Below, piece after piece: positions 14,695 through 22,541 of a stretch of DNA of 35,244 nt (the stretch's first letter is position 1; each line of letters opens with the position of its first letter). A model generated the notes under the pieces. The model made no database searches, was not told the origin of the DNA, and was given only the letters and a program-made list of their open reading frames with translations. The position numbers and the translations under genes are program-made. The DNA is from a virus: the IMG/VR virus record IMGVR_UViG_3300027906_000062, positions 1 through 35,244 of that record, one strand, 5' to 3'.

Positions 14695-15139
14695 TTCCGT
14701 CCTCATCAGTTATTTTAACGCGCACTTCTTCGTCTGTTATTTCATATTCTATGGTGTTGCCATCCAATTCCATGGATCCGCTTTTGTTGGTTTCTTCACC
14801 AAACAAAGACGCTTCTACTTGCCTGGCTATGTTTGCATAGATCCTGGAAGTTAAATTACGCATAAATCTAGCTTCTACCGTGTTGGTTTCCTCTCTCTCT
14901 AATTCGTCTTTTAAAGCCTGTATCTCATCTTTGATGGCCTGTTTGCGGTTGGTTTCTTGATTCTCAATAGTTAGATAATGACTAGAAGTATTTTGGCCGT
15001 TGAAAGAGGGTGATTTAAACTCATGCACCATTTCGTCTGCATTGGCCACAGATACCATAACTACTACGGTAATAAGAATGGATGAAATAAATAATATTTC
15101 ACCGTAACCGTCTTTCTTTTTAGTCTTTTCTTTGGTCAT
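14651..15139 (-). CDS. csgF: CsgF-like curli assembly factor
   Basis: 162 aa. A lysine-rich start (MTKEKTKKKDGYGE) and a hydrophobic stretch ILFISSILITVVVMVSVANA end in a probable signal cleavage after ANA. The mature N-terminus, MVHEFKSPSFNGQN followed by a helix with IENQE, matches the CsgF segment (E. coli MTFQFRNPNFGGN) that plugs into and caps the CsgG pore. A charged coil (KDELEREETN), a helix with NLTSRIYANIARQVEASLFG and a final beta part (IEYEITDEEVRVKITDEDGN) follow, as in CsgF. It overlaps csgG and the upstream membrane-protein gene, so expression is coupled. No csgE, csgB or csgD was found in the window. Confidence 0.85.
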   Translation of the reverse strand: MTKEKTKKKDGYGEILFISSILITVVVMVSVANADEMVHEFKSPSFNGQNTSSHYLTIENQETNRKQAIKDEIQALKDELEREETNTVEARFMRNLTSRIYANIARQVEASLFGEETNKSGSMELDGNTIEYEITDEEVRVKITDEDGNVTEVIVPIGGFTF

Positions 15140-15470
15140 CTCTATCTGCTTTTGCTATCTTGTTGCTGTCTATCAACTGCGGAACACCTAGTATTGTTTT
15201 TATTAATGTGTCCTGGCGTATTATTTCATTATCTAAAGATCTTACGCGGTCTATTAGTGCTACCAGGATCCCATGTTGGGAATCTAACTTAGTGCCTAAC
15301 CTTTCTTCCATTAGTGAGATCTGTTCAGCCACTTTATCGTCCAGGACATCTAACTTGGTTTCCATGCCATCAATAATTCTATTGATTAGCTTCCAGATAA
15401 AAAAACCTAAACCACCTGCGGCAGCTATTGGAAAGCCTACCTCATTAATAAAGGTAACGGCTTGCTCCAT
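15120..15470 (-). CDS. Membrane-anchored coiled-coil protein (holin-like)
   Basis: 116 aa. One N-terminal membrane helix (VGFPIAAAGGLGFFIWKLI) followed by a long charged coiled coil (MDGME-KLDVLDDKVAEQISL, LDSQHGILVALIDRVRSLDN). This plan resembles BhlA/UviB-type holin-like proteins that are common in phage lysis or tail regions. The start shares a base with the preceding stop (TAATG) and the 3' end overlaps csgF by 20 bases. A holin or antiholin role is possible, but a dedicated three-helix holin exists at 9883, so this could serve the curli module or membrane depolarisation instead. Confidence 0.6.
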   Translation of the reverse strand: MEQAVTFINEVGFPIAAAGGLGFFIWKLINRIIDGMETKLDVLDDKVAEQISLMEERLGTKLDSQHGILVALIDRVRSLDNEIIRQDTLIKTILGVPQLIDSNKIAKADRDDQRKD

Positions 15471-15655
15471 TATTTCTTATTAGGTTTCTTTTTAACTTCT
15501 ATAGTCTTATATGCTTCATTAACTTCTGGAGTTGTAGGATCATCAGCAACAAATTTACCTTCATCTGTTCTGGCCCTAACTTCTTTATCTTCTACACCTC
15601 TTATCTTCTGTGAAATGTATTTAATAGTTTCGTAATATGTGTCTGCTAGTCTCAT
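15470..15655 (-). CDS. Hypothetical phage protein (61 aa)
   Basis: Small hydrophilic protein beginning MRLADTYYETIKYISQKIRG and ending in a lysine-rich tail (VKKKPNKK). Start ATG 15655 overlaps the nuclease stop (ATGA). The layout of an N-terminal helix, RARTDEGKFVADDPTTPEVN and basic tail is something I recognise from small proteins in uncultured marine phages, but no function is known. Confidence 0.6.
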   Translation of the reverse strand: MRLADTYYETIKYISQKIRGVEDKEVRARTDEGKFVADDPTTPEVNEAYKTIEVKKKPNKK

Positions 15656-16080
15656 GTTTGCACCTCTGGATTAAAAATATTTAGATCTATAAGTTTCTGA
15701 CGATTCACTAAATGCTCGTCTTCAACATCTTTTTTTGATTGACCAAAGTAAGCAACCGCCAAATGATTATCTATTAACGCTTGATTGATGTTTACTCCGT
15801 CCACCCAAATTGTTCCCAGGACTCTACCGTATTTACCTCTGGAATCTTTTAATTCTGTTTTAACAACAACTCTTTTACCGTTCTCTATTGAGTCTTTTAA
15901 GAAATCTTTAGCCAATAATCCTCTAGCTTTCTCATCAAGGTTACGAGTGCGTGACTCGGGAGTATCAATACCATATAAACGAATACTAGACTTAAAAGAA
16001 ACATCGAACCCAAGACATAGAACCCCAACGAGACTATCCCCATCAATAATTCTGTCAATTTTACAAGAATACTCATACAT
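15652..16080 (-). CDS. Thermonuclease (staphylococcal nuclease-like)
   Basis: 142 aa from the ATG at 16080, which overlaps the preceding stop (TGATG); a GTG one codon upstream is possible. SNase active-site residues are all present: D15 in IIDGDSL, R34 and D39 in IRLYGIDTPE, E42, and R86 in GKYGRVLG, corresponding to D21, R35, D40, E43 and R87 of the staphylococcal enzyme. Ca2+-dependent cleavage of DNA or RNA is expected. No signal peptide is visible, so it acts in the cytoplasm or after lysis. It sits in the late operon among small membrane proteins, not in the replication region. Confidence 0.85.
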   Translation of the reverse strand: MYEYSCKIDRIIDGDSLVGVLCLGFDVSFKSSIRLYGIDTPESRTRNLDEKARGLLAKDFLKDSIENGKRVVVKTELKDSRGKYGRVLGTIWVDGVNINQALIDNHLAVAYFGQSKKDVEDEHLVNRQKLIDLNIFNPEVQT

Positions 16081-16262
16081 CACAGATACCTAGTAGCTAT
16101 TAGGGCAGTAATCAATACAGGATAAATACCCCATATAAGCGTTTCTAATCTTTTAAACTTAGTAGATCCCTCGTCTAACCTGTCTTCTATATACTGAAAG
16201 CGAATAGCGTTTTCACGTTGATGTGCTTCAAGGGTTGTTATTGTTTCAGCTTGGTTTTCCAT
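16080..16262 (-). CDS. Small coiled-coil, C-terminal membrane protein (XhlA-like)
   Basis: 60 aa. The charged N-terminal two thirds are predicted coiled coil (MENQAETITTLEAHQRENAI then FQYIEDRLDEGSTKFKRLE), followed by a C-terminal membrane helix TLIWGIYPVLITALIATRYL. This is the plan of XhlA-type haemolysin/lysis accessory proteins that work with a holin. It overlaps the previous gene by 17 bases and the nuclease start by three. A lysis role is inferred from architecture. Confidence 0.6.
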   Translation of the reverse strand: MENQAETITTLEAHQRENAIRFQYIEDRLDEGSTKFKRLETLIWGIYPVLITALIATRYL

Positions 16263-16569
16263 CTGGCGGAATCATCTCCTGCAATTCTTTTTGTTTTAAT
16301 CTAAAGTGATCTTGCTTCATGTTAAATTCTGCAACGTGCCTAGATAGTTCCTCTAACTGGCGTTGTAAAAACTGTAAGCTACTAGCAGTAGCATATTGTT
16401 CATCACTCATAGACTCAGTATTTATCTTTCTACCATCTGGCAGTTCTACTTCAAACGCTTGCCTTTGAATGGGGATTTCATTTTCTCCCATATCATCTTG
16501 AAGAACTTTTTGATCTTCTCCCAGATTGTCTTTAAGGTTTTCTTTATTTTCTTCATTGTTGTTTTCCAC
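16246..16569 (-). CDS. Hypothetical acidic protein (107 aa)
   Basis: GTG start at 16569 with AGGAG upstream (an overlapping ATG lies in another frame). N-terminal 30 residues are Asn/Glu-rich and probably disordered (MENNNEENKENLKDNLGEDQ). Then FEVELPDGRKINTESMSDEQ forms a short strand-turn, and a coiled coil (ASSLQFLQRQLEELSRHVAE, FRLKQKELQEM) ends the protein. No known family. It lies between tail-fibre-associated and lysis-type genes, and may be a tail or lysis accessory. Confidence 0.55.
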   Translation of the reverse strand: MENNNEENKENLKDNLGEDQKVLQDDMGENEIPIQRQAFEVELPDGRKINTESMSDEQYATASSLQFLQRQLEELSRHVAEFNMKQDHFRLKQKELQEMIPPDGKPS

Positions 16570-16591
16570 ATTTGCACTCCTGGTTAATGGT

Positions 16592-16936
16592 TTAAGAAAT
16601 CTTTTTAATTACTGTAGTTGGCGTAACCTTTTCTGCTATTTGTGCATCAAGATCTGCCTTAATATCTTTAACTTTATCTGCTGTTAATGCAGACTCTACC
16701 CACCCCTGAACATCGCTTGGTTTTAAATCAGACCAATTAGTAAATGATGATAAATCAGATGTATCTAATAGCTGCGTTCCAATAACCCTGGATCTTTGTG
16801 GATCTCCGTTATTATCATTATTACTATCATCGGTTGCCGTTAAACTCCAATGAACGGTATGAACCACGTTTGACTTACTGCTTTTTGTTGGATAAGTCTC
16901 GCAAGTGCCAACATCCCAGGTATAATTTATGGCCAT
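16592..16936 (-). CDS. Conserved phage protein (DUF7936-like)
   Basis: 114 aa, beginning MAINYTWDVGTCETYPTKSS then NVVHTVHWSLTATDDSN, and ending with SDVQGWVESAL, IKADLDAQIAEKVTP. I recognise this pattern from small conserved proteins that follow tail-fibre genes in marine phages (DUF7936, from memory). Function unknown; a tail-associated role is likely from its place one base after the tail-fibre stop. GAAGG lies shortly before its ATG at 16936, inside the end of the fibre gene. Confidence 0.65.
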   Translation of the reverse strand: MAINYTWDVGTCETYPTKSSKSNVVHTVHWSLTATDDSNNDNNGDPQRSRVIGTQLLDTSDLSSFTNWSDLKPSDVQGWVESALTADKVKDIKADLDAQIAEKVTPTTVIKKIS

Positions 16937-16937
16937 T

Positions 16938-18839
16938 TTATCCTTCTAATGTTTTCACTCTAGCTTCTAATTCTTTTAATGCTTCAACCAATAAAGCAGA
17001 CATATTTGCGTAATTAACAACCTTTGGCGCGTCATTACCTGAGTTATCTTTACCAAGTCCGCCATCACTTACTAATTCTGGAACTACTGTCTCAACCTCT
17101 TGGGCAACGAAACCAATATTAGTGTCAGTTCCCCTGGATGCGTCTTTCCATTTAAAAGTCCTGCCTTTTAGTTGAAGAACTTTGGCCAAACTGCCTGACA
17201 GATCTGCTATATTCTTTTTTAAACTAACGTCTGATACGTTCCATGCTCCACTAGAGCCAACATAGGCAACGTAAGATGATCCTATTTTGAAATAAATGTT
17301 ATTTGCTGTTGATCCAAATACACCATAATCACCTCTGGTGTAACCTGGTAATAAATCTGACATAAAAGCACTATTATTATCACCCACACAAACAACATCA
17401 CCACCATGAGATGTGATCCTTGCATCTGAATAAGCTGCGGAAGTAGCATCAAAATAGGCTTGTCCATATTGGTTAATAACAAACTTTGTAGTGCCACCTG
17501 CGCCATCATCTACTGTTATTGCATTACCAGTTCCATCATTTCTCACATATAGTGCGGCACCGCTATTACCTGCTCCATCGTTTATAACTTGTAAACAATT
17601 TTGCGCTCCTGATGTATTTTGATAAAAATATCCGCAAGGTTCATCTGTTGCTGTTTGAGTTACATGAAGTTTGGCGGAAGGACTAGTATTGTCTATACCT
17701 ACATCTCCATTGGCATCAATGCGGACTCTTTCACTATTATTTGTATGAAAACTTATAGGTATATTGGCAACAGCTTTTACTTTTAGTTCTGTAGAAAGAC
17801 TTTGAAGTTGACTATAAGTAGTTCCGCTATCATTGCTCTCAAATGTTAATTGGCCAATATTATCGGCACTTCTACCTCTGAGTTCTATACCATTGGCAGA
17901 ACTGTCAGAAACTATGTCTAGGGCAGCATTAGGGCTCGCAGTTCCTACACCTACGGCTCCGCCACTTTTTATAGTAAGTCTTTCTGTAAATGCGCCACCT
18001 GTGGCTTCTGTCCAGAAAGATAAAGCTACTGCATCATCAGCACCATCTCTAGTAGCACGCATACCTGCATTTGCTGTAAATGCGCTGCCACCATCTAAAT
18101 TACCAAATCTGACTTCACCAATTCTATTGCTGCTTGTTACATCTGGGCTGATTAACTCTAATACACCAAAATCATCTGCTGCTGCACCTTGTATTGATAA
18201 TACTCTTGATCCTGCGCCAAATCCTGCTTCGTTGGGTGTGGTTGTTCCCAATCCTGCGTTCCCAGAAGATCTATAAACATTGCCGCTACCTTCTGTCCAT
18301 GCTCCGCCTGCGGATGCCCAAGATAAAGTTCCAGAGCCATTGGTGGTAAGAACCTGACTGGCAGAACCATCTGCTGTTGGTAATACCCATATTTGATCGC
18401 CTGTTAGGGCAGGTGCTTCAAATCCAACGTAATTAGATCCTTCATAAAACCTTAATTCATTAGCAGATCCATCTAAAGAAACAGTGCCAGATACAGCCAA
18501 TGTAGAGTTAAGATCCGTAGCACCAGAAGCAGCTAATGTCGTAAATGCTGCTGTTCCTGCTGAACTGGCACCTACGTTAGTTCCATCTATTGTGCCACCA
18601 TTTATATCAACGGTATTACTAGCCGTTACAGATAAAGGCATAGTTATCCAGGCATTATTGGCCGCGTTTCTTAGTTTTAATAAACTATTTCCTGTGTCTA
18701 CCCAAAACTCGTAAGCGTAAGTTGTAGAAGGTGCGGAAGATCCGCTATTGTTTGAAGATATGGCCAACGCCATACTGTTAATGTCTGCTCTGACTGTAGC
18801 GCCAGATGCGTTAGCTATTACATAATCATGTTGCGCCAT
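16938..18839 (-). CDS. Tail fibre/spike with C-terminal S74 chaperone
   Basis: 633 aa, low-complexity and rich in Ser, Gly, Ala, Thr and Asn, with repeated beta motifs (ASGATDLNSTLAVSGTVSLD; DVGIDNTSPSAKLHVTQT) typical of trimeric fibres. The last 100 residues form an intramolecular chaperone of the peptidase S74 type: SDVSLKKNIADLSGSLAKVL, RTFKWKDA, NIGFVAQEVETVVPELV, then VNYANMSALLVEALKELEAR. The Ser-Lys dyad in SDVSLKKN should cut the chaperone off after trimer folding. It probably binds the host receptor. It is the first gene after control element B and has AAAGGTGG upstream of ATG 18839. Confidence 0.88.
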   Translation of the reverse strand: MAQHDYVIANASGATVRADINSMALAISSNNSGSSAPSTTYAYEFWVDTGNSLLKLRNAANNAWITMPLSVTASNTVDINGGTIDGTNVGASSAGTAAFTTLAASGATDLNSTLAVSGTVSLDGSANELRFYEGSNYVGFEAPALTGDQIWVLPTADGSASQVLTTNGSGTLSWASAGGAWTEGSGNVYRSSGNAGLGTTTPNEAGFGAGSRVLSIQGAAADDFGVLELISPDVTSSNRIGEVRFGNLDGGSAFTANAGMRATRDGADDAVALSFWTEATGGAFTERLTIKSGGAVGVGTASPNAALDIVSDSSANGIELRGRSADNIGQLTFESNDSGTTYSQLQSLSTELKVKAVANIPISFHTNNSERVRIDANGDVGIDNTSPSAKLHVTQTATDEPCGYFYQNTSGAQNCLQVINDGAGNSGAALYVRNDGTGNAITVDDGAGGTTKFVINQYGQAYFDATSAAYSDARITSHGGDVVCVGDNNSAFMSDLLPGYTRGDYGVFGSTANNIYFKIGSSYVAYVGSSGAWNVSDVSLKKNIADLSGSLAKVLQLKGRTFKWKDASRGTDTNIGFVAQEVETVVPELVSDGGLGKDNSGNDAPKVVNYANMSALLVEALKELEARVKTLEG

Positions 18840-18880
18840 CTAAAAACCACCTTTAGATATTATAAAATTTATATAAAAGA

Positions 18881-18907
18881 CCGTAAGTTGCATATTCATA
18901 TTGTCAA
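18881..18907 (-). promoter_or_regulatory. Late control element, copy B (before tail fibre)
   Basis: Leftward strand: TTGACA, eight bases, ATGCAACTTACGG. TTGACA contains the TGA stop of the tail-tip gene. Downstream DNA is AT-rich with TATAAT at 18864-18859, too far (37 bases) from TTGACA to be its sigma70 partner. The element should start the transcript that runs through tail fibre, small lysis/nuclease genes and the curli/cyclase module. Confidence 0.7.
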
Positions 18908-21900
18908 TATCCCCTTGCTAAATAGTAAGCAGTCCTGGATATTCCAGTCCCACCAGAATTGTAAAACCTTAAAGTGAACCCTGTAGCAGACGAACTGGTA
19001 ATAGCATAATAATCTCCTGTGGCCATGTCATTAGCAGTTATAGCTATCTGTGGTGTTGATAAAAAGGCAGATCCATAAGTAAAAGCAGTTCCCGCAGAAT
19101 TTGTGGTTCCTGTTTCTGACTCGAAACGATAATAAACCTCTGCTTTAGCTGTTAGTGAAGAAATGTTTATCTGATGTGTTGCGTCTTCGGAAGTGCAATT
19201 AACCTTAAATTTAAAACCTCTCCCAACGTAGTTACCTATAGTGAACTCTTGATATGAAGACCAGGTTGCAGATCCACTAGCAGGATCATCATTGGTGCTA
19301 GATATAAACATAGTTGCATTAACATCATCAAATGTGTTTGCATCTACAGCTTCCCAATCATCTATATTCTGTAAAAAGTTATCCCAAATATCGGTGGTAG
19401 AAACAGTAGTAAAGATAATGCTGCTTGATAAAGTCGCATTTGCTACCGCTCCCAGATCTATTTTGTTAGTAAATTCATAATATCCTGATAGATCCGCACC
19501 ACCTACTGAATCTATTAACCCCCAAGTATCAATATTCCCTGCAACACTATCCCACGGAGTATCGGCTTCAAACTTTAAACGTCCAGTATCGGAATCTATA
19601 ACCATGTTTGATTTAGTTCCTGCAAATGTAGTATCTGTGACTGTTGCTGCTGTCCTCTTATCAAAAATAGAAGGGGAGACAGTATTAACAATAGATTTAG
19701 CGTTTGTTGACTTATTGTTTGTTGAATCAACGGCCTTTATTAAATATGTTCCTACTAATAAAGGCATGGAAGCTGAATTTGAAGATCCTGCTATATCTGA
19801 ACCTACTTTTATAGAAGATCCCCATGTGGCCCCACTTGTTGCTACAGAATGTCTTATTTCAAATGTTCCACCTACCTTTACATCTATATCTGGTGATGGA
19901 GTCCAAGAAAGATTGGCTTGAGTGCTTTCTGCCCTTAAATAGAAATTTGCAACATCCGTAGGTGCTGCACTTAATCCTGTTATCTCTGCTGTGCTTTCTG
20001 CATAAATTGACTTTATGCCTGCATCATTTATTGCGCGAACTATAAATTCATAATTACCAGGAGTTATATCAAAGAACTCAAAGAAAGTGCCAGTTGATAA
20101 TCCTGCTATCTGGTAAGGATTTGTTGTGCCTGCTAACTTAAAACCAACTTCATAATTTTCTATAGTTACTCCCAACGCTTCCCAATCTGAATTTGCTACT
20201 GCCACCCAGGACAATACCGCTTTTGCTTTAATGCCTGATCCTGCTGTAGATGATACAAGGGATTCAGTAATACCAGTAATTCCTGGTGGATTAACAGAAG
20301 GCAATATAGATTTTCCTTTTACTCTAATTTCTGTTGTTGCGTAGTCAGAAGAAAAGCCTGCTGAATTAACTGCCTTAACTGAAAAGTAATACACGCCAGG
20401 ATCTAGGTTATCTATTGTGAATTGTTTACCTGTAACCGTCCCTGCTTGTATATAAGTTCCACCTGGCGTTCCAGACATATAAGCAATCTCATATTTTGTT
20501 ACATAAGAAGATTTTGCCGATTCCCAGTCCAAACTAACTCTGTTTGTTACCCTTGGATCGTTGAACATTAATGATTCTGTTGCAGTTAAAGACGTAGGTG
20601 CATTAACTGAACCCATAGAAGGAAGATCTGTATTAGGAGATGTATCTATTGCACTTGCAGTTCCATGGTCATAAACACCTGAGTCATATTCTCTAGCAAT
20701 TATTGATACTTCGTCTGTTGATTCTATTGTGACACTGATAACTCTAAATAATTTACCAGAACCACTATTAAGACTACTCCACCCTGGCGCATCTAGTTTT
20801 ATATAAATAACATCTCCTACCTCTGCCAATAGGCCCTCTTGGAAGGTAGAAAATTCTATCAATATACCTTGCCTAGTTTGCTTCATTGTTTGCTCTGCAA
20901 TATAAAAGGACATCAACCTGTCTGCTGTAAAAGGTAACTCAATTTTTGCTTCCATTAATAAGTTATTATCAGCAAGTTTGTAGGCAGAACTTTCAACGTA
21001 TTCAAAATCAGATTGCCATTCTTTGGCAGGATTAAAATAGTTGGCACTTATCCTGTTGGTTAAAGTGTTTTTACCTGGCAATGTTATATCGTAATTAGTC
21101 ATTATATTTGACTCATCAAAAGTCAAAGATGGCGTTTCCGCCTTATCTAATATCAACTTATATACACCGCCACTAAAAACTAGCATACCCCTACAACTTG
21201 TAAGCAATTTATTAAGAATATCTAAGCTAGATTCACCTATAGTTACTACACCATTCAAGGTGTATCTTTTTTGTGTTTCTTGGTGTCCTGTAGACAATGT
21301 ATAGGTTATCTTTTCGTCACAATAATTTGCAGCAGCTTCAAAAGAACTATCACTAATCTGGCTTCCTGATATACCTCTGCCATAAGTTGAATTCATTAAA
21401 TAATCCCTGATGCAAAGGGCAGGGTTGTTGGAAAACCTGTTTATAGAATAGGCTGTGCCTGCGTAAGTATTCCTGGTATCTTCTACCATCCTTCCTTTTA
21501 CATCAGCATTAATGGTTGGCATCCCTGCACCCCACACTTCCTCGTCCGCTTCTAATCTTACATATAGATAAGCTATTCCCCTTAATCTGTGATCGTCACC
21601 CCACGCAAAGGTAGAGGAATCACTTTCTGCTACTGCTTTTAATTCTTGATCTACAGCCTGATTGCTTTCTCCTAGATGCACATTAACGAATACTTTATTC
21701 TGGAACCTTGGATCTAGTTGTGGCCAAATTTCAACATTATTGGCGTAAACCTTTTCTACTGCGCTTATTGGGCCTTCACATAAAGCGATAACCAAATTTA
21801 AGTATTCATTAGGAAATTCGTCCGTTACTTCTCCTTCTTGTGTATAGCCATCGGATGCACTCATAAAAACCATAACCCCACCCACACGCCTAACTCCATA

Positions 21901-22134
21901 GATAACAGGCAAAGGGGCGGTATTAGATCTGGAATTGCTTAAAACCGCGCCTGCCGTTTCTCCAAGACCTATCGTTGGGATTTGGCTTTTTATAAGGGAA
22001 CCAATGGCATAAAAAGTTCCTGCGGTGGCCACATAAGATAAAGCTAATGCAGCCTTGAAACTAAACCCTAACCTTCCAAAAACACCAATAAAAAAGTTTA
22101 CTACGGTTCCTATAAATTGGACTGTTGCAGGCAT
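18904..22134 (-). CDS. Tail tip host-specificity protein J-like, with fibronectin III domains
   Basis: 1076 aa. The first 500 residues resemble the gpJ/TipJ core: a membrane-like N-terminal helix region, NTAPLPVIYGVRRVGGVMVF, LNLVIALCEGPISAVEKVY, RGIAYLYVRLEADEEVWGA, then ALCIRDYLMNSTYGRGI. Three fibronectin type III-like repeats follow at about 525-860 (for example YEIAYMSGTPGGTYIQAGTV...YFSVKAVNSAGFSSDYA; NYEFIVRAINDAGIKSIYA). The C-terminal 200 residues are beta-rich and end with SRTAYYLARGY. It forms the central tail spike that contacts the cell. Start overlaps the previous gene's stop. Confidence 0.88.
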   Translation of the reverse strand: MPATVQFIGTVVNFFIGVFGRLGFSFKAALALSYVATAGTFYAIGSLIKSQIPTIGLGETAGAVLSNSRSNTAPLPVIYGVRRVGGVMVFMSASDGYTQEGEVTDEFPNEYLNLVIALCEGPISAVEKVYANNVEIWPQLDPRFQNKVFVNVHLGESNQAVDQELKAVAESDSSTFAWGDDHRLRGIAYLYVRLEADEEVWGAGMPTINADVKGRMVEDTRNTYAGTAYSINRFSNNPALCIRDYLMNSTYGRGISGSQISDSSFEAAANYCDEKITYTLSTGHQETQKRYTLNGVVTIGESSLDILNKLLTSCRGMLVFSGGVYKLILDKAETPSLTFDESNIMTNYDITLPGKNTLTNRISANYFNPAKEWQSDFEYVESSAYKLADNNLLMEAKIELPFTADRLMSFYIAEQTMKQTRQGILIEFSTFQEGLLAEVGDVIYIKLDAPGWSSLNSGSGKLFRVISVTIESTDEVSIIAREYDSGVYDHGTASAIDTSPNTDLPSMGSVNAPTSLTATESLMFNDPRVTNRVSLDWESAKSSYVTKYEIAYMSGTPGGTYIQAGTVTGKQFTIDNLDPGVYYFSVKAVNSAGFSSDYATTEIRVKGKSILPSVNPPGITGITESLVSSTAGSGIKAKAVLSWVAVANSDWEALGVTIENYEVGFKLAGTTNPYQIAGLSTGTFFEFFDITPGNYEFIVRAINDAGIKSIYAESTAEITGLSAAPTDVANFYLRAESTQANLSWTPSPDIDVKVGGTFEIRHSVATSGATWGSSIKVGSDIAGSSNSASMPLLVGTYLIKAVDSTNNKSTNAKSIVNTVSPSIFDKRTAATVTDTTFAGTKSNMVIDSDTGRLKFEADTPWDSVAGNIDTWGLIDSVGGADLSGYYEFTNKIDLGAVANATLSSSIIFTTVSTTDIWDNFLQNIDDWEAVDANTFDDVNATMFISSTNDDPASGSATWSSYQEFTIGNYVGRGFKFKVNCTSEDATHQINISSLTAKAEVYYRFESETGTTNSAGTAFTYGSAFLSTPQIAITANDMATGDYYAITSSSATGFTLRFYNSGGTGISRTAYYLARGY

Positions 22135-22541
22135 TAATCTATCCTCAAGGCCCAGTCATAAATTGAAAAATCAGAAATTTTGGCGGTTGCCGTTGAACCA
22201 TCCTCTAATACTGAAAGACATTGGCTACCTAAACAAATATGGCCCATCTCATATACACCACTATGAACAATAAGGATGTCTCCTGTCCTGGCTAACTTAG
22301 GCGGTAATTTAACTGCGCCAAGTTCTTCAATTATGCCTTCTGAGAAAGTGTATTTTTGTTTTTTGTTAAATTTAACTGCTCCTATTTTTGTAGTGTATTT
22401 GCCATAGATCTTATTCAATACATCTTTGCCAAGAACCTCGTCAATATATTTAAGGACTAAGGTATTGCAATCATTTTTACCCCAAGCAAAGGGTGTATGT
22501 AATTCCTTTTCTGCAAAAGCTATACTTTCTAAATCCTTCAT
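22134..22541 (-). CDS. Tail-tip assembly protein, NlpC/P60-like (DUF6950-like)
   Basis: 135 aa with FAWGKNDCNTLVLKYID near residue 18, the Cys-containing helix start of NlpC/P60-type folds and DUF6950. A later ARTGDILIVHSG and MGHICLGSQCLSVLEDG supply the beta core with a His. In siphophages a protein of this type sits between the L-like and J-like genes (lambda gpK position) and may locally cut peptidoglycan during DNA entry. It is short and its catalytic His is uncertain, so it may be structural. Confidence 0.75.
   Translation of the reverse strand: MKDLESIAFAEKELHTPFAWGKNDCNTLVLKYIDEVLGKDVLNKIYGKYTTKIGAVKFNKKQKYTFSEGIIEELGAVKLPPKLARTGDILIVHSGVYEMGHICLGSQCLSVLEDGSTATAKISDFSIYDWALRID

Noticed and set aside
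18158-18370. A 70-aa leftward frame inside the tail-fibre gene
   Set aside because: Same-strand alternative frame within a large, clearly coding fibre gene; no start signal.
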